Source: Azotimanducus sp963663145
GTDB taxonomy: Bacteria > Pseudomonadota > Gammaproteobacteria > Pseudomonadales > Azotimanducaceae
Length of the DNA stretch: 64,000 nucleotides
NCBI GenBank assembly: GCA_963663145.1
Contig: OY760134.1
Span: 1,178,001 to 1,242,000, forward strand
Direction: 5' to 3'
Shown piece by piece: positions 1 through 8,132 of the stretch. A program made the translations under genes and the position numbers. A model generated the notes under the pieces. The model was not told where the DNA came from. It did not search any database and saw only the letters and a list, made by a program, of their open reading frames with translations. Within the stretch, counting starts at the first letter, position 1. The number at the start of each line of letters is the position of its first letter.

Positions 1-2
1 CG

Positions 3-881
3 GAAATTTCCAAGGCGCTCTACGTTGAAACAACGGGATCAAAGGACTTCCGAGACATCTTGCAGGCGGAGTTGGTCGAATCACTGGACCTGCTTATCCT
101 GTCCGGGGGCGATGGCACCATGCAACAAGCGATGAGCGCGCTGCTCGCTTCGGGGGCAAGACATCTGCCGATGCTTGCTTTGCTGCCGGCTGGTTCGACC
201 AACGTGGCGTCAACTGACATAGGCGGCCGACTAGCATTGGATCAGGCGGTCGCCGCCCTGATCAACAAACTGCCGAATCCGACAGCTCGCACAAAAAAGC
301 CCTTATTGATTAGAGCAGGCGAGTCACAAGCAATGTTCGGCGGGTTTTTCTTCGGTGTCGGAGCCGCGCCCGCTGCGGTGGGAAGGTATCGCAGAATTCG
401 CCAACCAGTGCGCGGAATGCCGTTTCTTGATGCCGGCGCATCGGTTGCCGCCATCGGCGGTACGATCATGGAGATCGGACTCAAGGGTCATGACTGGCAA
501 GAGGTAGTGTCCGGTGAGGTGATCGTGGACGGCGAGTCGACAAGAATTGAGACATCATCTTTGGTCTTGGTAACTTGTCTGGACGGCCTGTTCATGGACA
601 TTACTCCATGGTGGGAACAGGGAGGCGCCCCGCTCAAATACCTGCAACTCGGCTTGGGCGCGCCCTCCTTGATGCGAAATCTCCCCGGCATCTTGCGCGG
701 TCAGCCGAGAGATGAGGTCCGGGTGTCCCCGCTCTATGCCGCAGGCGGTGCAAGCATGATCGAACTTCCTCCTGTTGCCGGCTGCACCATTGACGGTGAA
801 CTATTTCGCAGCGAGGGCGACGACGTGATTTTTCGGGTTGAAGCAGGTCCCGAGATCGGATTCGTACGTTTGGTGAGTTAG
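3..881 (+). CDS. Diacylglycerol/sphingosine kinase-like lipid kinase, 5' end outside window
   Basis: The frame is open from base 3 with no stop, so the N terminus lies before the window. The visible part starts within the catalytic domain: SGGDGTMQQA is the GGDGT nucleotide-binding signature of the DAGK/YegS/LCB5 family, and LLPAGSTN stands where the family has P-x-GT-N. Members phosphorylate diacylglycerol, sphingoid bases or related lipids with ATP. The substrate here cannot be told. The last codon lies two bases before the start of a TAM41-like gene, which in turn overlaps an ELM1-family gene, so the three are almost certainly one transcript. If the product is phosphatidic acid, the next gene would use it directly; that is inference. 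A TTG at 60 is an internal codon, not the likely start. Confidence 0.8.
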   Translation, partial: EISKALYVETTGSKDFRDILQAELVESLDLLILSGGDGTMQQAMSALLASGARHLPMLALLPAGSTNVASTDIGGRLALDQAVAALINKLPNPTARTKKPLLIRAGESQAMFGGFFFGVGAAPAAVGRYRRIRQPVRGMPFLDAGASVAAIGGTIMEIGLKGHDWQEVVSGEVIVDGESTRIETSSLVLVTCLDGLFMDITPWWEQGGAPLKYLQLGLGAPSLMRNLPGILRGQPRDEVRVSPLYAAGGASMIELPPVAGCTIDGELFRSEGDDVIFRVEAGPEIGFVRLVS

Positions 882-883
882 AC

Positions 884-1801
884 ATGTCCGCAGCAGCGCG
901 TGAAGACATCTCTATCGAGTCAGGTTCCGCGCTGGCGCAAGTTGCCGCGGAACTAGAGAAACGTCACCAAGGCGTGATCGGCTGCATCGCCTATGGATCC
1001 TGCCTGCGCGGCGGCGACCCTTTCGATGGGCTCTCGGATTTCTATCTCTTGGTGGACGGTTACGGTAAGGCGCATGGAACCGGGCTCGCGGCTTTGTTCA
1101 ATTGGATGCTGCCGCCCAACGTCTACTATGCCGAAGTGCCGCTCGACGAAGGTCTTGCCAGGGTCAAGTATTCCTTGCTGAGCCTCGCCGGTCTGGAGCG
1201 GGGCTGCAAGCGCCGGTTCGAGTCCTACCTGTGGGGCAGGTTTGCGCAGCCTGTCGGTCTCCATGCCTTCAGTCGGGCAGCGCATGGTGAGCGTGTATTG
1301 GAAGCCTTGGGGAGTGCTGCGGCGCGTCTCATCAAAGAGACGCTACCGCTCATGGAGGGCGATTTCACTTCGCGAGACCTATGGACTTGTGGTCTCGCCA
1401 AGAGCTATGCAACTGAGCTTCGCGCTGAGAAGGCTGGTAGGGTTGCGCAGATTTTCGAGTACGCGCCTCAACACTATCAGCGCCTGACGGCACGGATACT
1501 TCAGGAGATGGCTGAGGTCGCGCAGATTGATGATGATCGTTGGAGCGTTCATGTATCGACCAATGTACGTATTCTTGGGCGCGGCAAATGGATGCTGCGC
1601 AGTCTGCTTGGCAAGTGCCTTTCCCTGGCGAGGCTCTTCAAGGCCTATTTCACCTTTCGTGACGGTATCGGCTATCTCGTCTGGAAACTCTCTCGGCATT
1701 CAGGGCGGGTGATCGAGGTGCCCCCTAGGGTGCGAAGATTCCCGCTCATATTCGGCTTGCCATTCTTCGCACGACTGTATCGGCAAGGCGTCTTCAAATG
1801 A
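884..1801 (+). CDS. TAM41-like nucleotidyltransferase (putative CDP-diacylglycerol synthase)
   Basis: 305 residues. The N-terminal third has a nucleotidyltransferase core, YGSCLRGGD then LSDFYLLVDGY, followed by NVYYAEV. The segments VKYSLLSL and SYLWGRFAQPVGL read like the KYG-IS and Y-AGRLQKPV segments of TAM41/MMP37. TAM41 is the mitochondrial enzyme that makes CDP-diacylglycerol from phosphatidic acid and CTP. Similarity is judged from motifs only. The family is not the usual bacterial CdsA, so this would be an alternative route to CDP-DAG or a related activated lipid. It follows a lipid kinase gene by two bases and its stop overlaps the ELM1-like gene start (ATGA), so the genes are translationally coupled. 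No transmembrane segment is obvious; a basic, hydrophobic C terminus could bind membrane. Confidence 0.65.
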   Translation: MSAAAREDISIESGSALAQVAAELEKRHQGVIGCIAYGSCLRGGDPFDGLSDFYLLVDGYGKAHGTGLAALFNWMLPPNVYYAEVPLDEGLARVKYSLLSLAGLERGCKRRFESYLWGRFAQPVGLHAFSRAAHGERVLEALGSAAARLIKETLPLMEGDFTSRDLWTCGLAKSYATELRAEKAGRVAQIFEYAPQHYQRLTARILQEMAEVAQIDDDRWSVHVSTNVRILGRGKWMLRSLLGKCLSLARLFKAYFTFRDGIGYLVWKLSRHSGRVIEVPPRVRRFPLIFGLPFFARLYRQGVFK

Positions 1802-2877
1802 ATATCCCGCGCGCATGGCTGCTGACCGGGGGCAAGGGGGGGGACGATGCGCAGGCGCGCCTTTTGGCGAGTGCGCTCGAACTGCCTGTCGAGGAGAAAC
1901 GACTGGAATTCAAGCCGCCCTATGTGAACGGAAAACCTTGGTTTCGTGCCAGTTTTACGCATCTCATTGAAGCAGTGAAACCTCCTTGGCCAGAACTTTT
2001 GATCACCGTCGGGCGCCGCCCAGCCATGGCGGCGCTAGAGATAAAGGCGCGTTCCGAAGGATTCACCAAAATAGTCTTGATAGGAAGGCCGAGGCAAAGC
2101 CAAGGCTTTGATCTTTCGGTCACTCCTGGGCAGTTCTTGGTCCCTGACACCGCGCAGATCTGTCGCGTGCCTTGGCCACTTCTCAAACCGGATGGAGCGC
2201 GCGTTACAGGGGCGTCGCGAGCATGGGAGCGTCGCTTTGACGATTTGCCTCGCCCATTAACTGCGGTACTTGTGGGCGGCGCGACGGTTCCCTATGCGCT
2301 TGAAGGGGCTGCGGGCAGGAGACTTGTCAATCAGGTTCGACGAGCGACCGATGAAGCGGGGTCCCTCTATTACTGCACCAGCAGGCGCTCAAGCCGAGCG
2401 CTTGTGAATGTGCTCAGAGAAAGTGCTGCCCAGAGGCCTGAGCGGGAGAAATTGTTCGCATGGTCCGCGGATGATGAGGACAACCCGTATCTTGGCCTGC
2501 TCGGTCTTGCCGATCGCTTCGTAGTGACGGCCGACAGCCTGTCGATGATGCTCGAAGTAGCGCAACTTTCGAAGCCGCTAGCGATCTACATTCCACCTTT
2601 TGGCGCGCGTCCGCGCTCCTTGCTCGCGCGCGGCGCACGGCCATTCCTCTACCGCTGGGACCATGCCACCGAACGCTTCGAACCAAGGCGCTTGACGAAT
2701 GCGCTCTTTTCTCTCGGTGCCATCAACTATGCCCGCGATCTTGGTGCGATTCATCGTCAGCTGCTGAATTGCGGACGCGCCGCCGTGCTGGGGCAAGGCT
2801 TCGCATCGCAACCGGACCCCTTGAATCTACAACTCGATCGAGTTGTGCAGAGAGTGCGGCAACTCATAGGAGAATAG
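1798..2877 (+). CDS. ELM1-family protein (GT-B-like, 'mitochondrial fission ELM1')
   Basis: 359 residues. The start WLLTGGKGGDDAQ, the ELLITVGRRPA segment and FVVTADSLSMMLEVA, followed by a proline-rich KPLAIYIPP stretch, are the conserved blocks of the ELM1 family. That family is common in Alphaproteobacteria and in plant mitochondria and resembles GT-B glycosyltransferases. The biochemical role is unknown; a sugar transfer to a lipid would suit its neighbours but is inference. The start ATG overlaps the stop of the TAM41-like gene. A run of eight G bases at 1836-1843 encodes Gly-Gly in the first conserved block, which makes the gene prone to slippage. The next gene, aroQ, has its own spacer of 70 bases. 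Confidence 0.75.
   Translation: MNIPRAWLLTGGKGGDDAQARLLASALELPVEEKRLEFKPPYVNGKPWFRASFTHLIEAVKPPWPELLITVGRRPAMAALEIKARSEGFTKIVLIGRPRQSQGFDLSVTPGQFLVPDTAQICRVPWPLLKPDGARVTGASRAWERRFDDLPRPLTAVLVGGATVPYALEGAAGRRLVNQVRRATDEAGSLYYCTSRRSSRALVNVLRESAAQRPEREKLFAWSADDEDNPYLGLLGLADRFVVTADSLSMMLEVAQLSKPLAIYIPPFGARPRSLLARGARPFLYRWDHATERFEPRRLTNALFSLGAINYARDLGAIHRQLLNCGRAAVLGQGFASQPDPLNLQLDRVVQRVRQLIGE
1836..1843 (+). repeat. G8 homopolymer inside the ELM1-like gene
   Basis: Eight consecutive G bases at codons 13-16 of the ELM1-like gene. Gain or loss of one G would shift the frame near the N terminus. The tract is short for a phase-variation switch and is explained by two Gly codons, so it is only noted. 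Confidence 0.6.
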
Positions 2878-2947
2878 CTCCGCCCTTTCTCCGCTTGGTA
2901 TAGTTGCCGAATACTGCGTAGACAGGCGCTCCGCTGGAGGATACTAA

Positions 2948-3388
2948 ATGGCCAAGTTCTTGGTGATTCACGGCGCAAATCTCAATTTGCTCGGAACCCG
3001 CGAGCCGGAGGTCTATGGTCATGACACCCTGGCTGACATCAACGGCAGACTCGCCGCGCTGGCGAAGTCCGCAGGACATTCACTGAAGGATTTTCAGACC
3101 AATGCCGAGCACGAGATGGTTGAACGCGTCCACCGCGCCAAGCAAGAAGGCGTAGCGGCTATTCTCATGAACCCCGGCGCATTCACCCACACCAGTATCG
3201 CGCTGCGCGATGCTCTGCTGGGCGTTTCTATTCCCTTCGTCGAAATACATATCTCCAACCTGCTCGCGCGCGAGCGCTTCCGTCGCCAGTCCTATCTTTC
3301 GGACATCTCTTCAGGCGTCATCACGGGCTTGGGCGTTCACGGCTATCAACTGGGACTCAGCTACTTGATGGAACGGTTTGGTTGTTAA
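2948..3388 (+). CDS. aroQ: Type II 3-dehydroquinate dehydratase
   Basis: 146 residues, the usual length for the dodecameric type II enzyme. It converts 3-dehydroquinate to 3-dehydroshikimate in the shikimate pathway. The family blocks are all visible: VIHGANLNLLGTREPEVYG near the N terminus (with the flexible-loop Arg and the catalytic Tyr), QTNAEHEMVERVH, LMNPGAFTHTSIALRDA and VEIHISN with the catalytic His. The start is set by GGAGG at 2937-2941, seven bases upstream of the ATG. In many Gammaproteobacteria aroQ is followed by accB-accC; here it is followed by glnS, so the usual context has been rearranged. Confidence 0.95.
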   Translation: MAKFLVIHGANLNLLGTREPEVYGHDTLADINGRLAALAKSAGHSLKDFQTNAEHEMVERVHRAKQEGVAAILMNPGAFTHTSIALRDALLGVSIPFVEIHISNLLARERFRRQSYLSDISSGVITGLGVHGYQLGLSYLMERFGC

Positions 3389-3420
3389 CTCCCGAACCTT
3401 ATTTGCCTGCGAGTAGCATT

Positions 3421-5052
3421 GTGTCGAGTCCCAAGCCGCCAGAAGATTTTATCCGCAAGATCCTCCGCAAGGATCTCGAAGGTCGCCTTAATCAGGTGGT
3501 GACACGCTTTCCGCCCGAGCCCAACGGGTATCTGCATGCAGGCCACTCAAAGGCGATTTATCTTAATTTCGGGATTGCTGAGGAGTTTGCGGGAAGCTGT
3601 GTGCTGCGTTATGACGATACGGATCCTGTTGGAGAATCCATAGAGTTTGTCGAAGCCATTCAGGAAGATGTCGAATGGCTTGGCTGCAAGCCCGATCGAA
3701 TAAGCCATGCTGCGGACTACTTCGAGCCCATGTACGACTTTGGTGTCGAGTTGATAGAGCACGGCAAGGCTTTTGTCTGCTCCTTAGACTTCGAGACCAT
3801 GCGCCAGATGCGTGGCACCCTGACATCTCCCGGACAGCGAAGCCCCTATAGAGACAGGAGCCCTGCGGAAAGCCTCGAACGCTTCGCGGCTATGCGCAAC
3901 GGAGAATTGGAAGAAGGCGACTCAGTCTTGCGCGCCAAGATCGACATGGCATCGCCAAATCTCAATATGCGTGACCCCGTGCTCTATCGCATCAAACGTG
4001 TGCCGCATCCGCGGCGGGGAGATGATTGGTGCATCTACCCCACCTACGATTTCGCGCAGGGCTATTGCGATGCCTTGGACGGGGTCACCCACTCGCTGTG
4101 CACCATGGAATTCGACGATCACCGTCCGCTCTACGACTGGCTCCTCGCCAATGTTTCGCTCGATCATAGGCCGCGGCAGATAGAATTCTCCAGGCTCAAC
4201 ATCGAGTATTTCCCGCTTTCGAAGCGACTCTTGCATCGTCTCGTGAGCGAGGGTCTCGTCGACGGCTGGGATGACCCGAGAATGCCGACGCTTCGTGGTC
4301 TGCGCGCCCGCGGCGTTCCCCCCGAAGCCCTTCGCGAGCTCTGCGAACGTGCCGGTGTCACCCGCCAAGAACAGCTAATTGAAGTCAGCATGTTCGACTT
4401 CCACGTACGTAAGGCGCTGGAAAACTCCCTGCGACGCGCCATGGCCGTGGTCAATCCGCTCAAGGTGGTGCTGGTGAACTACGACGGCGCAGGCGAGACG
4501 CTGCAGGCGAACTGGCATCCGCAAGTACCCGAGCTCGGTGCTCGCGACATCCCTTTTGGCCCTGAACTCTACATGGAACGTGATGACTTTAGCGAGGATC
4601 CGCCGCCTAAGTTTAAGCGTCTTGTGCCCGGCGGCATGGTGCGCCTGCGCTACGGCTACATCATCCGGTGTGATGAAGTAGTCAAAGATGAGAAGGGAGA
4701 AGTGCAGGAATTGCATTGTCGCTACTTCCCCGACAGCAAGAGCGGATCGGACCAGAGCGGTATCAAGGTGCGCGGGGTCGTACACTGGGTGTCGGCGAGC
4801 GAGGGAGCGCCGGTCGAAATCGCGCTACTCGATGACCTCTTCCATGATCGACAGCCGGGTGCCGATTCATTGCGGACGGGATTCAATCCAACCTCCCGTG
4901 TGGTCTCGCAAGGCTTCGTCGAACCGGCGGTGCTGGGCATCGATGATCTTGGCTTTCAATTTGAGCGGGTCGGCTACTTCAAGCGCCCGTCCACTGATTC
5001 GCACCGATTTCATAGAACGGTAAGCCTTCGCGATTCGTTCAAGCCTGGGTAA
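3421..5052 (+). CDS. glnS: Glutaminyl-tRNA synthetase
   Basis: About 543 residues; charges tRNA-Gln directly with glutamine. TRFPPEPNGYLHAGHSK carries the class I HIGH motif as HAGH (residues 39-42). FPLSKR (264-269) stands for KMSKS. The C-terminal beta-barrel anticodon-binding region is present (VKDEKGEVQELHCRY, then GVVHWVSA). The frame is open back to a TTG at 3382 inside aroQ. The GTG at 3421 is preferred because it gives SSPKPPEDFIRKIL directly before the conserved core, like the E. coli N terminus. Direct charging by GlnRS implies the organism need not use the Asp/Glu-tRNA amidotransferase route for tRNA-Gln. Confidence 0.93.
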   Translation: MSSPKPPEDFIRKILRKDLEGRLNQVVTRFPPEPNGYLHAGHSKAIYLNFGIAEEFAGSCVLRYDDTDPVGESIEFVEAIQEDVEWLGCKPDRISHAADYFEPMYDFGVELIEHGKAFVCSLDFETMRQMRGTLTSPGQRSPYRDRSPAESLERFAAMRNGELEEGDSVLRAKIDMASPNLNMRDPVLYRIKRVPHPRRGDDWCIYPTYDFAQGYCDALDGVTHSLCTMEFDDHRPLYDWLLANVSLDHRPRQIEFSRLNIEYFPLSKRLLHRLVSEGLVDGWDDPRMPTLRGLRARGVPPEALRELCERAGVTRQEQLIEVSMFDFHVRKALENSLRRAMAVVNPLKVVLVNYDGAGETLQANWHPQVPELGARDIPFGPELYMERDDFSEDPPPKFKRLVPGGMVRLRYGYIIRCDEVVKDEKGEVQELHCRYFPDSKSGSDQSGIKVRGVVHWVSASEGAPVEIALLDDLFHDRQPGADSLRTGFNPTSRVVSQGFVEPAVLGIDDLGFQFERVGYFKRPSTDSHRFHRTVSLRDSFKPG

Positions 5053-5080
5053 TCTAGCCACCACGTAAGGAGAAGCAACT

Positions 5081-6634
5081 ATGTCAAGTGTCGCAATTTC
5101 GGGCGAGAGGACTATGCTTGGGCATCCGCGCGGCTTGGCCGTGCTGTTCTTTGCCGAGATGTGGGAGCGATTTAGCTTCTATGGCATGCGCGCCTTGCTG
5201 ATCTTCTATCTCACGCAGCATTGGCTCTTTGGCGACAAGGTATCTACCGGGATTTACGCCGCCTACGGGTCGATGGTCTACCTGACGCCGGTGATCGGCG
5301 GCTACTTGGCCGACCGTTTGCTGGGTTTCCGCAAGGCGGTGGTGTTCGGCGCCATATTGCTGGTGTGTGGACATACAGGCATGGCCTTTGAAGGCGAACC
5401 TGCGCGGGTTGTGGACGGAGAAGTGGTTCGCGATGAGGCGGCCTTGCAGGTGTTCTACTTTTCGCTCGCCTTCATCATCATGGGTGTGGGCTTCCTAAAG
5501 TCCTCGATCTCCAATATCGTTGGTCAGCTCTATGATCGCGATGAAGAGACCTCGCGTCGTGATGCCGGCTTCACCATCTTCTATATGGGCATCAACATAG
5601 GTGCGATGACTGCTGGCCTTGTCTGTGGCTACCTTGGACAAACCTATGGCTGGGCATACGGCTTCGGCCTAGCCGGCATCGGCATGCTCGTCGGTTTGAT
5701 CACTTTTGTCTGGGGCAAGCCTTGGCTGGAGGGGGCCGGCGAACCCAGCAATCCTGAGTATCTGGCAGAGAAGGTCGCGCTCGGCATCAATCGTGAATGG
5801 CTCACTTATCTCGGTGGCCTTGTTGGTGTGGTCATTGCGTGGTACCTGATGCAGCGGATCGGTATGGTTTCATTGGCGCTCTATGCGACCGCCGGTACGG
5901 CCGCAGCGGGGGTCATTTACTACGCATTTGCAAAATGCAACCCAATTGAGCGCGGGCGACTGCTCGTGCTGCTGTTCCTGATATCGGTGTCCGTGGTCTT
6001 CTGGGCACTGTTCGAGCAGGCGGGCAGCACATTGAATCTCTTCACCGACCGCAACATTCTCCTGCCGGGCGGCGTGACGGCCTCGCAGCTTCAGTCGCTC
6101 AATCCGGCCTTTATCATCATGCTTGCGCCCATCTTCTCGATGCTCTGGGTGGGGCTGGCAAGACGCGACTGGAATCCGAGTCTGCCGACCAAATTTGGGC
6201 TTGGCGTCTTGCAGGCCGGTCTCGGATTCGGCGTACTGGTGATTGGTTGCCAGCAAGCGGATTCTGCCGGGCAGGTCGCATTCATGTGGATCGTACTTGC
6301 CTACTTCTTGCACACCACCGGGGAACTTTGCCTGTCTCCCATTGGCCTATCCGCGGTGACCAGCTTGTCTCCGGTGCGAATCGTCGGATTCATGATGGGT
6401 GTTTGGTTCTTGTCGTCAGCCTTCGCCCATACTGTTGCGGGGCTCATTGCGCAGACCGCGAGCGTCAGCGAAGCACCGGGGACGGTGATCGATCCGATAC
6501 AGTCGCTTGCCGTGTACAGCGGTACCTTTGAATTCCTGCTCTATTTCGGCTGCGCGGTGGGCATTGTGGTGCTCTTACTCGCACCCTGGCTGAAACGTGC
6601 CATGCATACGGAAGTGCCTCGTGGCGAAGCTTGA
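5081..6634 (+). CDS. POT/PTR2 family proton-dependent oligopeptide transporter
   Basis: 517 residues with about 12-14 hydrophobic helices. The family signature ExxERFxYYG appears as EMWERFSFYG (residues 26-35, in helix 1), followed by GGYLADRLLGFRK between helices 2 and 3. FYMGINIGA is the second PTR2 signature. The protein imports di- and tripeptides with protons across the inner membrane. AAGGAG at 5066-5071 sits well for the ATG. The 3' end overlaps the likely start of the nitroreductase gene, so the two may be cotranscribed although no functional link is evident. Confidence 0.93.
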   Translation: MSSVAISGERTMLGHPRGLAVLFFAEMWERFSFYGMRALLIFYLTQHWLFGDKVSTGIYAAYGSMVYLTPVIGGYLADRLLGFRKAVVFGAILLVCGHTGMAFEGEPARVVDGEVVRDEAALQVFYFSLAFIIMGVGFLKSSISNIVGQLYDRDEETSRRDAGFTIFYMGINIGAMTAGLVCGYLGQTYGWAYGFGLAGIGMLVGLITFVWGKPWLEGAGEPSNPEYLAEKVALGINREWLTYLGGLVGVVIAWYLMQRIGMVSLALYATAGTAAAGVIYYAFAKCNPIERGRLLVLLFLISVSVVFWALFEQAGSTLNLFTDRNILLPGGVTASQLQSLNPAFIIMLAPIFSMLWVGLARRDWNPSLPTKFGLGVLQAGLGFGVLVIGCQQADSAGQVAFMWIVLAYFLHTTGELCLSPIGLSAVTSLSPVRIVGFMMGVWFLSSAFAHTVAGLIAQTASVSEAPGTVIDPIQSLAVYSGTFEFLLYFGCAVGIVVLLLAPWLKRAMHTEVPRGEA

Positions 6635-7289
6635 AGCACTTGATATAGAGGCGCTCGGCGAAGACATACCTCTGCTGGAAGGCATCCGCACCTGTCGGCA
6701 CATTCGCAGGCTGAAACCCGACCCGGTACCGGATTTGCTCATCCGCAAGGTTTGCGAAGCCGGCACCTTCGCACCAAGCGGAGGCAATCGCCAACCTTGG
6801 ATATTTGTTGCGGCGACCGACGCGAGACTGCGCAACTTCATCGGCGAGCGCTATAGGCGTCATTTTCTCGAGTACATCGCGCCAGCCCTTGAAAGTTCCA
6901 AGGATCCCTCGTATCCGGGCGAGAAGCGACGAAACATGCAGGCGGCCATCTACTTGGCCGAGCACATGACCGAGGTCCCGGTTCATCTCTTTGTGGCGGG
7001 CTGGAAGCGTCGCGGAGAGCCCCAGTTGCAGGCTTTGTTTCCGGCCATTCAGAATATCCTGCTCGCATGTCGAGCGGTAGGCTTGGGTGCGAGCCTGACG
7101 ACCATGCATAGAAGATTCGCCTATGAAGTGGACCCGCTCTTAGGGCTCAGCCCGGACACCCCCTCATGTGCATTGATTCCGATTGGTTGGCCTCTCGGGC
7201 GCTACGGCCGTCCACCAAGGCGCAGCGTGGATGAGGTGCTGTTCTTCAATCGGGTGGATCGCGACCTCACGCGGCGTGAACGGCCCTAG
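6621..7289 (+). CDS. Nitroreductase family protein
   Basis: About 222 residues. TCRHIRRLKPDPVP, then AGTFAPSGGNRQPW near the N terminus are the FMN-binding blocks of the nitroreductase fold. FPAIQNILLACRAVGLGASLTT and LIPIGWPLGRYGRPPRR are the later family blocks. These flavoproteins reduce nitro groups, quinones or enones with NAD(P)H; the physiological substrate is unknown. The start GTG at 6621 has GGAAG six bases upstream and overlaps the end of the peptide transporter by 14 bases. A GTG at 6597 is a possible alternative. Confidence 0.85.
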   Translation: MAKLEALDIEALGEDIPLLEGIRTCRHIRRLKPDPVPDLLIRKVCEAGTFAPSGGNRQPWIFVAATDARLRNFIGERYRRHFLEYIAPALESSKDPSYPGEKRRNMQAAIYLAEHMTEVPVHLFVAGWKRRGEPQLQALFPAIQNILLACRAVGLGASLTTMHRRFAYEVDPLLGLSPDTPSCALIPIGWPLGRYGRPPRRSVDEVLFFNRVDRDLTRRERP

Positions 7290-7352
7290 CGAGCCTCAAA
7301 GTGATCGCCTATCAGGCCGTCGGAATCAGTCCTCTGCAAGCCGGATTCCCCT

Positions 7353-7535
7353 TCATTGTTTAATGACTTCAGAATCCTCATTGTGTTCTGGTGCATCGGG
7401 GCCTTCGTAGACTAGGCGACCATCTCGCCAAAACACGGCGTACTGGCCGAGCTTGCGTTTGCGTTCCAATGCTTCAGCGACCGCGCGACGCAGTGATACA
7501 AGACCCTGCATCGCAAAATCATCGAGTTCTGACAT
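7353..7535 (-). CDS. Small partner protein of zeta-toxin-like kinase
   Basis: 60 residues. The centre reads ALERKRKLGQYAVFWRDGRLVYEGP, split here only by description: a basic LERKRKLGQYAV segment followed by a short beta-type FWRDGRLVYEGP. Small proteins of this pattern commonly sit next to zeta-toxin-like ATPases, and this one overlaps the 3' end of such a gene by 17 bases. It may be the antitoxin or an accessory subunit; no function is shown by the sequence. It appears intact although its partner is broken. Confidence 0.6.
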   Translation of the reverse strand: MSELDDFAMQGLVSLRRAVAEALERKRKLGQYAVFWRDGRLVYEGPDAPEHNEDSEVIKQ

Positions 7536-8115
7536 GGGTTCTCAATGCCTCCAGACGATTCAACATTTTAGGCTGGGCGACTTCGCGACGGGAACCTCGC
7601 TGGGTGAATATGACGATTGGTTGAGTGTCCGCGTTGCAATAGCACACTGCCCGCTCCGCCAAGAAGACGTAGTGTTTGAGGAAGTTATCGAGGCTGCGAA
7701 AAAATCGCCGGTTTAGGTCCGCTGCAGGGATGGGGTGTCCGCCGTGACGCACGCGCTCTGCGACTCGCGACACTGCGAGTTCCAGGCTTGGCAATTACAG
7801 GTAAGTGAGTTCGACCCGCCATCCATTGGCTTTCAGGCTTCTCATGAGTCGCAAGTGTGTTAGTCCGGAGAGAGTAATTTCGAAGGAGAAGTTTCGTCTG
7901 GCTTTCACTTGCCGCGAGATTTCGCTCAGTACTATTCGTCCGGCGGCAATTGCCTTCGCCTCGGGGGCTAATGGGGCGAGACCTGCCGCAATAAGGTCGG
8001 CGTTGACGAAGATATTGCAGCCCGCAACCCGAGGAAGGTAATCAAGTGCGAAAGTTGTCTTGCCGGCTCCATTGGGCCCCGCAATGATCCTGCAAACCGG
8101 CTGCTCTTCATTCAT
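7519..8115 (-). pseudogene. Zeta-toxin-like kinase gene interrupted by an in-frame TAA
   Basis: Reading from an ATG at 8115, the protein begins MNEEQPVCRIIAGPNGAGKT (Walker A) and continues with FVNADLIAAGLAP, which matches zeta-toxin/UDP-GlcNAc kinase-like proteins. After LTYL the frame meets TAA at 7797-7795 and then continues in the same frame with LPSLELAVSRVAERVRHGGH. This is the expected next block of the family, where LTYLWLPS-ELA is usual. Both halves align to one ordinary protein of about 200 residues, so this is a nonsense-interrupted gene rather than two genes. The N-terminal half alone would keep the P-loop. It lies 17 bases after the slipin gene and overlaps the small partner gene. 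Confidence 0.8.
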
Positions 8116-8132
8116 TTCGAGCAACCCAGGCT

